From Nematostella vectensis (lineage: Eukaryota > Cnidaria > Anthozoa > Actiniaria > Edwardsiidae), in NCBI RefSeq assembly GCF_932526225.1, contig NC_064041.1:14354951-14418950 (forward strand): a stretch of 64,000 nt of DNA, in the 5' to 3' direction. Under the pieces are notes generated by a model. The model was not told the origin of the DNA and made no database searches. It saw only the letters and a list, made by a program, of their open reading frames with translations. The translations under genes were made by a program, and so were the position numbers. This document shows, one piece after another, positions 35,878-48,647 of the stretch. Each line of letters begins with the position of its first letter. Position 1 is the stretch's first letter.

Positions 35878-37431
35878 TCCTGAGTTTTAGTTTTGTGTGT
35901 GTGTAAAATAGCGTATGTGACGTGCTGAGATGGGGGCTCTAACTAGGACACATAGCAACGCACCTAATTGTTTTATTCTCACTGGAACATAAAGGCAAGA
36001 GAGCGCAACTGCTTAATTTTCTTGCGGTGTTTGGTCGATTCTCACTTGTTTTGCCCTATTCGATGACGCTATACTTCAGCGCGCGCTACCACCTTTCCGA
36101 TTGCACTGATAAACCTCGTGCACTGCCGCTGTCGCAGACAGCCCAGCCTTAGTGACGCTAGGCCTAAGATTCGGCAACTCCAGAAGCTCCTTTCCCTGAG
36201 ATCATCAGTGCTGTAACACTCTATAATCGCAGTTTTTTTTTAGAAACCGCAAATACAAGCGCAGAATTTTAAATATTCACTAACCATTTTAGCGGGTGAA
36301 ATTAACATCCTAAAACATAGGATCTTTTTATCGCGCGTTTGTAGCTAGGTTTTTATATGCCTTACGTCGGGTTTTAGACCCATAACTACGCAACAACCAA
36401 TAGAAAAAGAGTGTAAATATTTTAATAAAAATTTTGAACCCTTTTAATATTATTGTGTGATTCCAGAGGCACGAGCTTCACTCCGACAACACAAGCCGCG
36501 AAACGGCGGGCGCATAAAAACCGAACGAAGCCCGAGACTCTGGTACCCAGGGTACCAGAAAAACGTCCACAAAAGGGAGTGGGGGTGGGGGGTAGGGGAA
36601 AGATTTTTCTAGAACCTAGTGTAAAATGGACCAGCCCTTAGGTACATTCCACATTCTAAGTCATTACCAATACCCAAAGTACGAAACTACATGTCAATAA
36701 ACTTTGATTTTTTAATATCCTATATACAGAACTTTACATTCCACCATTCAAAATATACTCTATTTGAGCGAATTTCATGTTGGTTTATTTGTATTTACAA
36801 CGTTGGCTTCAAGGAAGCGTTCAGAGATCTCACTTTCCTTGACAATTCAGTCGTGGTCTGCTCGGGGCATATTTGGTGACTGGTCGATGCTCACTCAGAA
36901 CGTCTTCCGCATTTTGTTTTATAATTCCAGAAATCTTAGAATTCGGTCCAGTGTTCGTTTAATTTTAATGCAAATTGTTGGTTGATTTGCACGTTTTTTC
37001 GGTCCCTCGGCTACTTGGAACGCCCGCTTGTTGCAGTGGGAAAGACGCGATTTACTCCGTGAACATTCGTGTTTCCCGACATTGGTCAGTTCCGTTAAAA
37101 AACGAACAAAGTTGCGAGTCCTCGATATTTTTTAAATACGTTTGCACGCACAGAGGTCCAGCGGTCTTTGTTTGGGCGCTCCCAATCGCCGCCAAAGAAA
37201 GAAGGCGCTGAATCCACAGGAATCCCATTGAGTCACACGAGCTCTGGGCTAGATATCAGAGGAGGCCCGAGCCGCTGGGGCTTCATAGACACAGGAAGCC
37301 CTGGGCCGCATTTCAGAGGGCTTGGTTGACACCACAGGGAGCCCGAGCAGTTCTAGAGAAGGTGGTAACCATCCCTCTGATAGTCCTCGTGCTCCGTTGG
37401 AATTGCATATTACGAATGAGAGAAAGATGCT
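35878..37431. other. convergent intergenic region, two 3' flanks
   Basis: The plus-strand receptor gene and the minus-strand Notum-like gene end toward each other here. An AATAAA at 36424 may serve the receptor transcript. TTTATT at 36784 (AATAAA on the minus strand) may serve the Notum-like one. A perfect palindrome CTGGTACCCAGGGTACCAG lies at 36540-36558. No gene recognised; small frames look like chance. Confidence 0.45.
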
Positions 37432-40400
37432 TCAGGGTGATATCCTCCATCGAGTGAATATATGCAAGAGACACGCCGACACAACCAGCCACATCCCTCC
37501 CCTACACGGAGACGCGCCCGAACCTGTAAGAGTGCAACAAGGAGAAGTCAGGCAACATGTCAATAAACGGTCCCTGTCACTACCCCTAACGGTCCCCTAA
37601 TCCCACCCCTAACCGTCCCCATACCCAACCCCTAACGGTCCCATACCAACACCCCTCAAGGTCCCCTAAACCCACCCCTAAGGGTCCCCTAACCCCACCC
37701 TTTTAACACGGCTTATCACGCCGCCATTTTACGCACAAGTACACCCGAAGTACAGCCACGTGACTGGTGCTCACCATTGCCTGTGCGCGGGTCATAAGCC
37801 ACCGCGTGTCTGGCAGTCTTCGTCGGCTCCTGCTCGCGACACTTCGTGCATAGGCTCGAACAGCATGATGGGTTACAGAACGGCGTATCCAGCGGTCGTT
37901 CTACGTATGTACCATGCGCACCACCACTAACGTGCCACTCGGAGAATGCCTTGTAAGCGGTTTTACCTATGACGCATGCGCATGGAAATTAAAATTACAT
38001 ACAAATATAACACGTTGCTGCTCCCGCAACGGTTTAGTCACCAAAAACTGTCGTTTTGCTAGCTCACTCATTTTCTCATTAGGCATTACATACCATATTT
38101 GGGAGTCCGCTTCAACCATTTATTTTTTCGTTTTTTTTTTTATCGCTGTAGAACTTTGTAAGTCGAGAATGTCTGCGTAAACTTGCAGGCATTCGTGTTA
38201 ACTACAATTTTGCTGGCAGCCATCTTGGAAATGGAGAGTAGTCCCTAACGTTTTAGAATATCACAGGTATACCGCCTTCTTGTCCCAGGCTCTTTTAGAC
38301 CATTTAGAAAAACGACAGGCATTGATTGATATATAAGAATTTGTTGAACAAAATACTAGAAACTTCTCATTGGCTACTGTTTCACCAAAATTACAAAAGG
38401 AAGCCTGTGCTTGGTTGATGTACCACAGTAAAAAAAGGACGCATTTAATTGGCTCGTATACCTTGGATGTTGTACTTGGACGTGACTGAGAGAATCTCTG
38501 CTTCACCAGAAAATGTGTGCATGAAACACGCAGGCGAAAACACCCCCGACATCTTACTCATGATTAACTACAAGAAAGACAAACACAGAGAGAAAGTCAA
38601 CAATAGAAGCTCAAGGGCATAACAAAGGTGTTACGTGCCTTTGCCAGCCGCCATCTTGTCATCCTAGCAAAGCACCAAGTGTGCGAAAGCATCCATCTTC
38701 AAGATGGAAATAGGTAAATAACATATGAAACACTTTAACATCGTTATTCAGAAATTTACCCAAGTAATTCGTTTTCAAATAAAAAAAAGTATAACAAAGG
38801 TGACTTTTTAATCTGATCCCCAAATGTCAAAAGAACACAAAATAAGGATTATTGTTTATGGGAGATCTTACGGAGACAGAACCCCTCTTACCCTTCGAAG
38901 CGATCGATGTGTGTTATTGCCAAACTTGGCCAAGTACGCTGCTTCACTCGGTAGTTCCGGGGGGAGCCGTACTTTGGGAAACTGAGAAGGAACGAGCTCC
39001 TGTAGCTGATACGAATCCCATTGCGCAACCATCACGTAAATGGGCGTGCTTAAGTACTTGAATACTGGAATAAGAAAATGGTGAATTAGACAAAAAGCCA
39101 AGCGTCTCATCACGCATGCGCGTAGCGAAAATTTTAAAGGCGGGAGGAGGGGGAGTGAAGTGTGGTAGTATTTGTGAGTATTTGTATTGCACAAATTAAA
39201 ATGTGACTGACTTTACTCGTCAGGGTTTAGATAAAGACTCCTCTCATCAGTGCGAGAGTACTGTCACTGAGGATGCGCCACCAAAGGCCAGCGCCCCCAG
39301 CGGTACTTCTACGCCCCCCAAATACAGGTTAATGGATTTCGGTGAGAGACGGGACCAAGGGACGATACGAGGGATTCACATCCCCCATTGTAGAGGCATC
39401 TCTAAGATCCCTAACCTGGGTTCATCCTGACCTGTGTTCGAAAGCGGATTTCGCGATTCTCATAATAATAATAATAAAATAACGAAAAAAAAAATAAAAA
39501 ATTAGTCTTTGGCGGCTAAGTGTGGACAACTACGCCCTTGCACTCATCCCCAAATACACGCCGCACACACCCCTAGATACACGCCGCACCCACCCCTAGA
39601 TACACGCCGCACACACCCCTAGATACACGCCGCACCCACCCCTAGATACACGCCGCACCCACCCCTAGATACACGCCGCACCCACCCCTAGATACACGCC
39701 GCACACACCCCTAGATACACGCCGCACCCACCCCTAGATACACGCCGCACTCACCCCTAGATACACGACAAACCCACCCCTAGATACACGCCGCACCCAC
39801 CCCTAGATACACGCCGCACCCACCCCTACATACACGCCGCACCCACCCCTAGATACACGCCGCACCCACCCATAGATACACGCCGCATCCACCCATAGAT
39901 ACACGCCGCACACACCCCTAGATACACGCCGCACCCACCCCTGGATACACGCCGCACTCACCCCTAGATACACGACAAACCCACCCCTAGATACACGACA
40001 AACCCACCCCTAGATACACGACAAACCCACCCCTAGATACACGCCGCACCCACCCCTTGATACACGCCGCACCCACCCCTAGATACACGCCGCACCCACC
40101 CATAGATACACGCCGCACCCACCCATAGATACACGCCGCACCCACCCATAGATACACGTCAAACCCACCCCTAGACACACGCCGCATACACCCCTAGACA
40201 CACGCCGCACTCACCCCTAGATACACGACAAACCCACCCCTAGATACACGCCGCACCCACCCCTAGATACACGCCGAACCCACCCCTAGATACACGCCGC
40301 ACCCACCCCTTGATACACGCCGCACCCACCCCTAGATACACGCCGCACCCACCCATAGATACACGCCGCACCCACCCATAGATACACGCCGCACCCACCC

Positions 40401-43400
40401 ATAGATACACGTCAAACCCACCCCTAGACACACGCCGCATACACCCCTAGACACACGCCGCATACACCCCTAGATACACGCCAAACCCACTCCTAGATAC
40501 ACGCCAAACCCACCCCTAGATACACGACAAACACACCCCTAGATACACGCCGCACCCACCCCTAGATACACGACAAACCCACCCCTAGATACACGCCGCA
40601 CCCACCCCTAGATACACGCCGCACCCACCCCTAGATACACGCCGCACCCACCCATAGATACACGCCACACCCACCCCTAGATACACGCCGCACACACCCC
40701 TAGATACACGCCGCACCCACCCCTAGATACAGGCCGCACACACCCCTAGATACACGCCGCACCCACCCCTAGAAACACCCCACACCCACCCCTAGATACA
40801 CGCCGCACCCACCCCTAGGTACAGGCCGCACCCACCCCTAGATACACGCCGTACCCACCCCTAGATACACGCCGCACCCACCCCTAGATACACGCCGCAA
40901 CCACCCATAGATACACGCCGCACCCACCCCTAGATACACGCCGCACACACCCCTAGATACAGGCCGCACACACCCCTAGATACACGCCGCACCCACCCCT
41001 AGATACACACCGCACCCACCCCTAGATACACGCCGCACCCACCCCTAGATACACGCCGCACCCACCCCTAGATACACACCGCACCCACCCCTGGATACAC
41101 GCCGCACTCACCCCTAGATACACGACAAACCCACCCCTAGATACACGCCGCACCCACCCCTAGATACACGACAAACCCACCCCTAGATACACGCCGCACC
41201 CACCCCTTGATACACGCCGCACCCACCCCTAGATACACGCCGCACCCACCCATAGATACACGCCGCACCCACCCATAGATACACGCCGCACCCACCCATA
41301 GATACACGTCAAACCCACCCCTAGACACACGCCGCATACACCCCTAGACACACGCCGCATACACCCCTAGATACACGCCAAACCCACCCCTAGATACACG
41401 CCAAACCCACCCCTAGATACACGACAAACACACCCCTAGATACACGCCGCACCCACCCCTAGATACACGACAAACCCACCCCTAGATACACGCCGCACCC
41501 ACCCCTAGATACACGCCGCACCCACCCCTAGATACACGCCGCACCCACCCATAGATACACGCCACACCCACCCCTAGATACACGCCGCACACACCCCTAG
41601 ATACACGCCGCACCCACCCCTAGATACAGGCCGCACACACCCCTAGATACACGCCGCACCCACCCCTAGATACACGCCGCACCCACCCCTAGATACACGC
41701 CGCACCCACCCCTAGATACAGGCCGCACCCACCCCTAGATACACGCCGTACCCACCCCTAGATACACGGCGCACCCACCCCTAGATACACGCCGCAACCA
41801 CCCATAGATACACGCCGCACCCACCCCTAGATACACGCCGCACACACCCCTAGATACAGGCCGCACACACCCCTAGATACACGCCGCACCCACCCCTAGA
41901 TACACACCGCACCCACCCCTAGATACAGGCCGCACACACCCCTAGATACACGCCGCACCCACCCCTAGATACACACCGCACCCACCCCTGGATACACTCC
42001 GCACTCACCCCTAGATACACGACAAACCCACCCCTAGATACACGCCGCACCCACCCCTAGATACACGACAAACCCACCCCTAGATACACGCCGCACCCAC
42101 CCCTTGATACACGCCGCACCCACCCCTAGATACACGCCGCACCCACCCATAGATACACGCCGCACCCACCCATAGATACACGCCGCACCCACCCATAGAT
42201 ACACGTCAAACCCACCCCTAGACACACGCCGCATACACCCCTAGACACACGCCGCATACACCCCTAGATACACGCCAAACCCACCCCTAGATACACGCCA
42301 AACCCACCCCTAGATACACGACAAACACACCCCTAGATACACGCCGCACCCACCCCTAGATACACGACAAACCCACCCCTAGATACACGCCGCACCCACC
42401 CCTAGATACACGCCGCACCCACCCCTAGATACACGCCGCACCCACCCATAGATACACGCCACACCCACCCCTAGATACACGCCGCACACACCCCTAGATA
42501 CACGCCACACCCACCCCTAGATACACGCCGCACACACCCCTAGAAACACCCCACACCCACCCCTAGATACACGCCTCACCCACCCCTAGATACAGGCCGC
42601 ACCCACCCCTAGATACACGCCGTACCCACCCCTAGAAACACACCGCACCCACCCCTAGATACACGCCGCACCCACCCCTAGATACACGCCGCACCCACCC
42701 CTAGATACACGCCCTATAAGCGGTTTGCTATTGCGGTTGTGCTTGTTGTTTTTTTGTTTTTGTTTTTTTCTGAGCAAGCCCGAGTCAGACCTGAAGGAAG
42801 AAATCCTTTATCGTGTTTAGGACACTTGCCTAATTCTCCATAAAGACAGCCGGCGGCTTTTGGCATCTCTGCTCGGCACGTCTCGTCCACGAAACCGTCC
42901 CATAAATCAGAAAACATCTACAGGGAATAAAAAAAGAAAACTGCACATGAAACAAAAGGAAAAACGTAAAAATATAAATTTATAACATTACACTAGATAA
43001 ATAAAAGTAATGGGAAAAGAACATTTTAAGTTGATGTGAAAACAAATAAACATAAACTCACCACTCCAAGCGTGGAAAAGAAGTACGGCAAATCCAATTT
43101 ATTTTCTTCCCCGAAATTAGGAAAAAGAGTGAACCACCCTCCGTCATTAAAACCACGAACCTGCAGAACAGACGACATGTAGAAATAAATGAACCTGCAG
43201 AACAGACGACATGTAGAAATCAATAACTAGGCCTGCCGGGATGCAACCCGTGATGCTTTGCGTACCCCTGTCAATGCTTGCCCTGCCCGTGATGCTTTGC
43301 GTGGCATTGTCTTAGTTCGTCAGGACCGTGATGCTTTGCGTGCCATTGTCTTTGTACTGATTTCACGACAAGGAGAATTCTGTCGGCGTGTGACCTTACC

Positions 43401-44958
43401 TTTGCTGGTAGAACCATTTGCTGTACAAAGTCCACATTGGCAAGCATGCCCAGGCCCCCCGCGGACGCTCCACCGAACAGAATCTGTTAAGATATCGAAA
43501 AGAATCAGTTGGAAAGGGCGCCATTACCTTGAAACGCCTTGCGCACATAGCCTGGTTTCCAGGCTACTGTCCTTTGGTGTATCAATAGGTGACCACATAA
43601 GCTAACAGCACAGCCTAGAGACGCCTGGATCAGACGCTATTACTCGACAAGCGACTGCCGATTGATTACCGAACACAAAGAGAAGGTCGTACGCGCCGAA
43701 CAAACACCTATTGGGTACCGAACACCGAGGGAAGGCCGCAGGCACCAAACGAACACCAGTTTACCGCCGAAAGAGCGCCGAAGGATGAGCGAGTGTAAGG
43801 TGTGACGATACGTACCAGTGTTCCCGTGGTGTTGATCTTGTAGTCGTCCATAAGTTGCTGTACGACAGCTTTCACGATAAAGTGACCCAGCATTTGTAAC
43901 CCATAGGGATGCGTCTCTTTCGTCTTCCGACCAACAAATACATCACCACTAGAGCAGAAATAATCATTGGATAAACGAAGTTCAAGGGGGCGGAGTGGCC
44001 CCAAAATAGATGGGGGGGGACTTAAAAAAAAACTCTAAGACAAGATTGATTAATATGATATGACAAGTTCTCAAAAAAGAGGTCAGCCGTCGCAGCCGTG
44101 ACTTACCTACAATAAGGTACAAGAACTTTATTCCAAGAAGCAAATGTTGGGTTCTCGTTAGGATTATCGGATGAGAGGAATGAACCTGTCATGTAAAGTT
44201 CGTAATCCTTGGAGGAACCAAATGAGCCCTTGGCTCGCTCGTGACACGTCTTATGGTCCCCACACGAGCCTCCCGCCTGCAGCTGAATGACCCAGTCCTT
44301 GGAGTATGGATTACGACTGAGGTAGAACACGGCGGGTGAACCATCTGCCGAGAGAAACGATTATCAATAGGCAAAGAGCGGGTTGGATGTCGAGAGAGAT
44401 GATTTTCGATGAGAGGGTAGAGGAAGGTTAGTATAATTTCTGAAAGTTCCGACATTCAAAACAATGCGAAATTACCTAACTAACCATCCAGGTGTATCAA
44501 ATATTATGTGATCTTTCAAATAAATGCAACATCGCAGTTTGAACGTCTGGAAATGGATGGGAAGTTGTTACTTTAGGCTTAGGCTGTACGTTTAGACATT
44601 TAGACTAAACCATTAGACCCTCAGCATTTAACCCATAACCAGGCCCGTACCCAGGGGGGTTAAGGGGAGCGAGCGCTAGATTAGTCTGGTATGTAGCCAG
44701 ACAATAAACATCCCGTGGAGAGACTGCAAAGGCGTAAAAAATCGTTTTTTTTTTTCGGGGGTGTTCAGCAAAATCCATCATCGCCATCACCATCACCATC
44801 ACCATCACCATCACCATCACCATCACCATCACCATCACCATCACCATCACCATCACCATCACCATCACCATCACCATCACCATCACCATCACCATCACCA
44901 TCACTATCACTATCACTATCACCATCACCATCATCATCATCATCACTATCACCATCAC

Positions 44959-45015
<57 letters not shown>

Positions 45016-48000
45016 CATTGTCTTCATTTACAGCAGCCGCAGCAGCATTGTATCTATCATTAACTTTTAATTAACGACCATCAACTTCTTGATTATTAAC
45101 ATCTTCTTCACAGAAATATACATATTTTATAATTGCGGATAGGAATGTTGGCGGGGTTACACGAATGTTTGGGTTACTCGAATGTCGGGGTTACTCGAAT
45201 GTCGGGGATTACTCGAATGTCGGGGTGACTCGAATGTCGGGGTTACTCGAATGTCGGGGATTACTCGAATGTCGGGGTTACTCGAATGTCGGGGATTACT
45301 CGAATGTCGGGGTTACTCAAATGTTTGGGTTACTCGAATGTCGGGGTTACTCGAATGTCGGGGATTACACGAATGTCGGGGATTACTCGAATGTCGGGGT
45401 TACTCGAATGTCGGGGTTACTCGAATGTCGGGGTTACTCGAATGTTGACGTCACTCATGATGAACGAAGGGGATATCAGTGGGAACACGAGATGCGAAAT
45501 ATTCTACATATGGCAAAAAAGCAAGATTTCACATTTAGAAACGGTGTATAAACATGCGCAACTTATTAAAAGGTTTGAATTACAGTTAAGCTCTTGGGTT
45601 ATATTTTTCTTTCCCGAGGTAAACATCGGCAAATTATGGTGCCAAGGACATAAAGTCAATAAGTTGAATGAGTTCGTGTTACCCGGGTTTACCGCGCCTC
45701 GGTTGTCTTATTAAGGGGTTAGTAAGCTCGGTTTACTGAGGGGAAGACAGCCGCTGGGCTGGTAACACCCCCACATGGCGTAAAACTAATAAAGATCAAC
45801 TCATGCATAACGTGTTTCATTGCGAACTGACCTATCAAATCCCCCGATTTATGGAGGCTCTGTGTTGAAACTACAGGGAACTCATAGAAAACTGATGTAA
45901 CAGGAGATTGCAAATCCAATTATTGAGAAGCCAAATGCAACGCGGCTTGCTAATATTACAGTGTTTATACGAAGAGTTCAATAAAGAGTTAGTAAATTGA
46001 AAAGAAGGCTTAGTTAGACAAACTTCATTATACAAACCAATCAAAGGCGAAAAATTTGTATTGTTTGGCAAAACCCGCGGCTTAAAGCTAAGTTAATAGA
46101 TACCACACTGGCTTTAAAACAAAACAAAAACCGTCAAATTTGAAATAGATGGATGGCTTTTCACAGTAGGTTATATGCGAACGCTTTTTTGTAAATAATT
46201 GGAATTTCCTGTTGAGTCTCTAATCAATCTGAATTTAGATTTTTCATATAACGAGATTTTCGTTCGGCAAAGTGCATGTGTAAGACCGTTTGCAAATGAC
46301 AAAATTGTCAATTTACTAAAAGATGATTCAACATTCCTTATAGAAACAGACATATTTTTTTATTCCTAGATTATGATCAGAATATAATCTAACACTCAAT
46401 AAAACTTGAGAAACAACAGAAGAATTAGACGAGTTCAGAACGGTTAAAATGATACCCTTGAATTCAAAGAGGCTTGCTGAAATACGAATGGTCGGGTAGA
46501 TATCAATAATGAAAAGAACTGCCCGAGGCGGACTTAACGCGTACGACAGATAGGCGCATAATTTTCAAAGACTATACAAAGAAGGTTTTCATTCCTTTTC
46601 ATCCTTTCTGCAATCGCTTCTTGGACCATTCCAAAAAAGACTCCTTATTTTGTCGTCTTCACGTTCCTTACTCCCCACAGTCACGGCGCGCCAAGGGTCC
46701 CGTTTTAGATCTCTTGTTAGTAAAGCTTTGAAAGGTTGAGGGATATTGAAAACAGAAGAAAAAAACATTTTGATGAGAGTGTGATATTTCAGCGCTAGTT
46801 AAACTGGTAAAAAGAGTGCCTTTCTAACGGAAATAGATGGTCGGCACATAAAAGATAAAAAAAAACAATTATCGTCTACTCCAGTAAAAACATAAAGCCA
46901 TGCTAAACAATCTCTGTCACCGAACAGCAAAAACACACGCGTTCGAATGGAGATTAATTATCGTTTGAATGCAAGTTAGGCTGTGAGATATAAAAACACT
47001 TTTAGCCTATTAGAGCGATCGCATTTGCTATTGTGTTTTTAATGTTGTATTGTGACTCGCGGCGAGAAATTCGAAGCTTGTCTGTTCGAATCCTTTGTGA
47101 CAATAGTAGAGACATACAATTTCCCGCAAACTCGCATCAAAAAGACCGACTGGAGTTTCCGACATGAAATCTCCAGTAAACTAGAACAGGAAGCTACCGA
47201 AATTAAAGCAACCCGGCTATAGCTCGTCGAGGTCTCATTCAGGGTATTTTAGCTAATACTTTGTTTTACACAAAAGTTTTAATTTTGTAAGGCGACCGAT
47301 GCGGTGTTTTTGTTGCTATTTTCCCTAAGTACAATCGAAGATGTAAATACTGGCGGTGTGGTTTGTGTGGTACAGAATTATCGCAAATGGCAGAAAGACC
47401 GGGGTCTACCGAAAGCGACGGGACTAATTAAATTAATTCGCCTAAGTGATAGTAAACATACGTTGTCCTCGCCTCGATTTACCGACGAAATACACATGGA
47501 CCTAATTCTCCCCAAATTACAAAGACGCCTAAATATAGGGACTGTACAAAACAAACTCTCATAAACACATAGCCTTAGACGAAATCCCCTGAGACTCACG
47601 ACCAAAAACACGATATAAACCGCAAATTGCCTGATTCGAAAGGATGATCACGCCGGACGATCTGCCGACAGAAGCGAGCTAAACACTATCTCAATTCTCC
47701 GAATATTTTTATCGCCTAATACAGTGCGCACTCTCCCATACGGAGTAGTGGGCTTTTCCGAGGGCGCGCGCGGGGGCCTTTGAAGTTGCGAATTGGCATA
47801 AATTACTCTTCGACCAAAATAATTTAGAAGGCACTTGTGATGGTGATAGGGCCATGTGATCTTGAAATCTTATCGTGTGTGCTGGTGAGATGACTGACTG
47901 AAACACAGCGATCACTACGCGAGTTCGTCAAGCCATACTTACACCGGTAAAGCCTCGAAACGTTAGATGTTTTGGGTTATTAAAATATTATAGGCAAACT

Positions 48001-48647
48001 ACTAGGACTCAGAGAGCGGCGAATTTATCATAACACACGAAACAATAACCCAGGCTCACCACCCGGGGCTGCATGAACTGTAAGCCGTCTTTCCTTTGAT
48101 TAATCCTATCCGTACAGCATTCATCGGCGTTCGTGCACGATTCCCCTTCAATCAACCACCATCAGTCACTCACAAGCAAAAAATAAATAAACCCCGGAAT
48201 CAATCCATCAATAAAACACAGGCCGGGTAGAGCGGGCACTCAGGGAACAACTTCGATCAATTCTGTTTAGAGCTTGAGCGTATATTAGGGGTTTAGTAAA
48301 TGATAATATAGTGTGTTTAGAGCCGAAGTGGCTTATGAGTCTAATCTCCCCCGTCGACAACATTCTGATGTAGGCAATAAAACTAGATTACTGAGTGACT
48401 TACCTAGGCAGAGGGCATTGCGATCCCTGGCGTCGCGGATTTCGTGTTTACGCAGGTTGTAGCGGTATTTCTTGCGGGGACGCACGCTTCTAGTCTTCCT
48501 TGTATATTTACGGTATAAGATCTCCTTATAGCTGTCTGATTTTGAAGGGTTGTTGGGTCTTAGGATATCTGTCTGTGCTCCGTGACTGGGCCAACCTTGA
48601 GCGGTGTAAACAAATATCCAACAGAATGAAATAACAAGAAGTCTCAT
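37432..48647 (-). CDS. Notum / pectin-acetylesterase family secreted carboxylesterase, 495 aa, 10 exons
   Basis: Family PF03283-type serine hydrolase. Animal Notum removes the palmitoleate from Wnt proteins outside the cell; that role here is inferred. Exons (minus): 48647-48404, 44344-44107, 43948-43816, 43483-43400, 43160-43062, 42917-42791, 39064-38892, 38567-38462, 37966-37775, 37523-37432. Together they make 1488 nt with one final stop. Exon 1 has a signal peptide (MRLLVISFCWIFVYTAQG) and a very basic stretch (RKTRSVRPRKKYRYNLRK). Then come CLDGSPAVFYL, QLQAGGSC, NKVLVPYCSGDVF, the nucleophile motif FGGASAGG (exon 4), VRGFNDGGWF, the Asp block YVMVAQWDSYQL (exon 7), the His block FSPACFMHT (exon 8) and CNPSC (exon 9). 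Several blocks (CLDGSP, CSGDVF, DSYQ) are nearer plant pectin acetylesterases than human NOTUM. The exon 6 donor (GTCTGA) is weak, and exon 10 rests on frame alone. The C-terminus is hydrophobic (MWLVVSACLLHIF), so membrane or lipid anchoring is possible. Confidence 0.88.
37574..37700. repeat. ~28-bp degenerate tandem repeat, ~4-5 copies
   Basis: Loose copies of ACCCCTAACGGTCCCCTAA with variable spacing in intron 9 of the Notum-like gene. The copies are too diverged for an exact period. Confidence 0.7.
38048..38318 (-). mobile_element. CTGTCG-ended MITE, copy 2 (Notum-like intron 8)
   Basis: 271 bp with inverted ends CTGTCGTTTT at 38048 and AAAACGACAG ending at 38318. It is the inverse of the copy at 30968-31220 and matches it for most of its length. 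It lies between exons 9 and 8 of the Notum-like gene without touching either. Confidence 0.82.
39541..42716. repeat. 23-bp minisatellite, ~138 copies, with 897-bp higher-order repeat
   Basis: Monomer contains CACCCCTAGATACACGCCGC. Variants (CCCATAG, ACGACAAAC, ACGTCAAAC, CATACACC, ACAGGCC) recur in fixed order. The same variant series returns after exactly 897 bp (GTCAAACCC at 40411 and 41308, and again near 42205), which is 39 monomers. The array fills about 85% of intron 6 of the Notum-like gene (39065-42790). Its repeated 66-residue minus-strand frames are artefacts of the repeat. Confidence 0.96.
43157..43224 (-). repeat. 34-bp tandem duplication copying a splice acceptor
   Basis: Units 43157-43190 and 43191-43224 are identical but for one base. 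On the minus strand each carries a pyrimidine-rich tract ending TCTGCAG|GTTC. The proximal one is the exon 5 acceptor of the Notum-like gene (exon start 43160). The distal copy would start the exon at 43194, adding 34 nt and shifting the frame. Confidence 0.9.
44775..45018. repeat. (CATCAC)n / (CAT)n microsatellite
   Basis: About 240 bp of trinucleotide and hexanucleotide repeat in intron 1 of the Notum-like gene. The left part is CATCAC, the right part drifts to CAT with CACTAT interruptions. It opens poly-His, Ser-Pro and Met-Val frames, none of which I regard as genes. Confidence 0.96.
45143..45450. repeat. 17/19-bp minisatellite, ~17 copies
   Basis: Units of TTACTCGAATGTCGGGG, with some two bases longer (GATTACTCG), in intron 1 of the Notum-like gene. 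A few copies read GTTTGGG in place of GTCGGGG. Confidence 0.93.

Noticed and set aside
39987-42234. Four identical-looking 66-residue minus-strand frames
   Set aside because: They are the same stretch of the 23-bp minisatellite read at 253- and 897-bp spacing, with no start context or other coding sign.
44761-45063. Poly-His, Ser-Pro and Met-Val frames
   Set aside because: Translation of the CATCAC/CAT microsatellite in an intron of the Notum-like gene.
47085-47105. TGTTCGAATCC, resembling a tRNA B box
   Set aside because: No A box at the right distance and no cloverleaf could be drawn.
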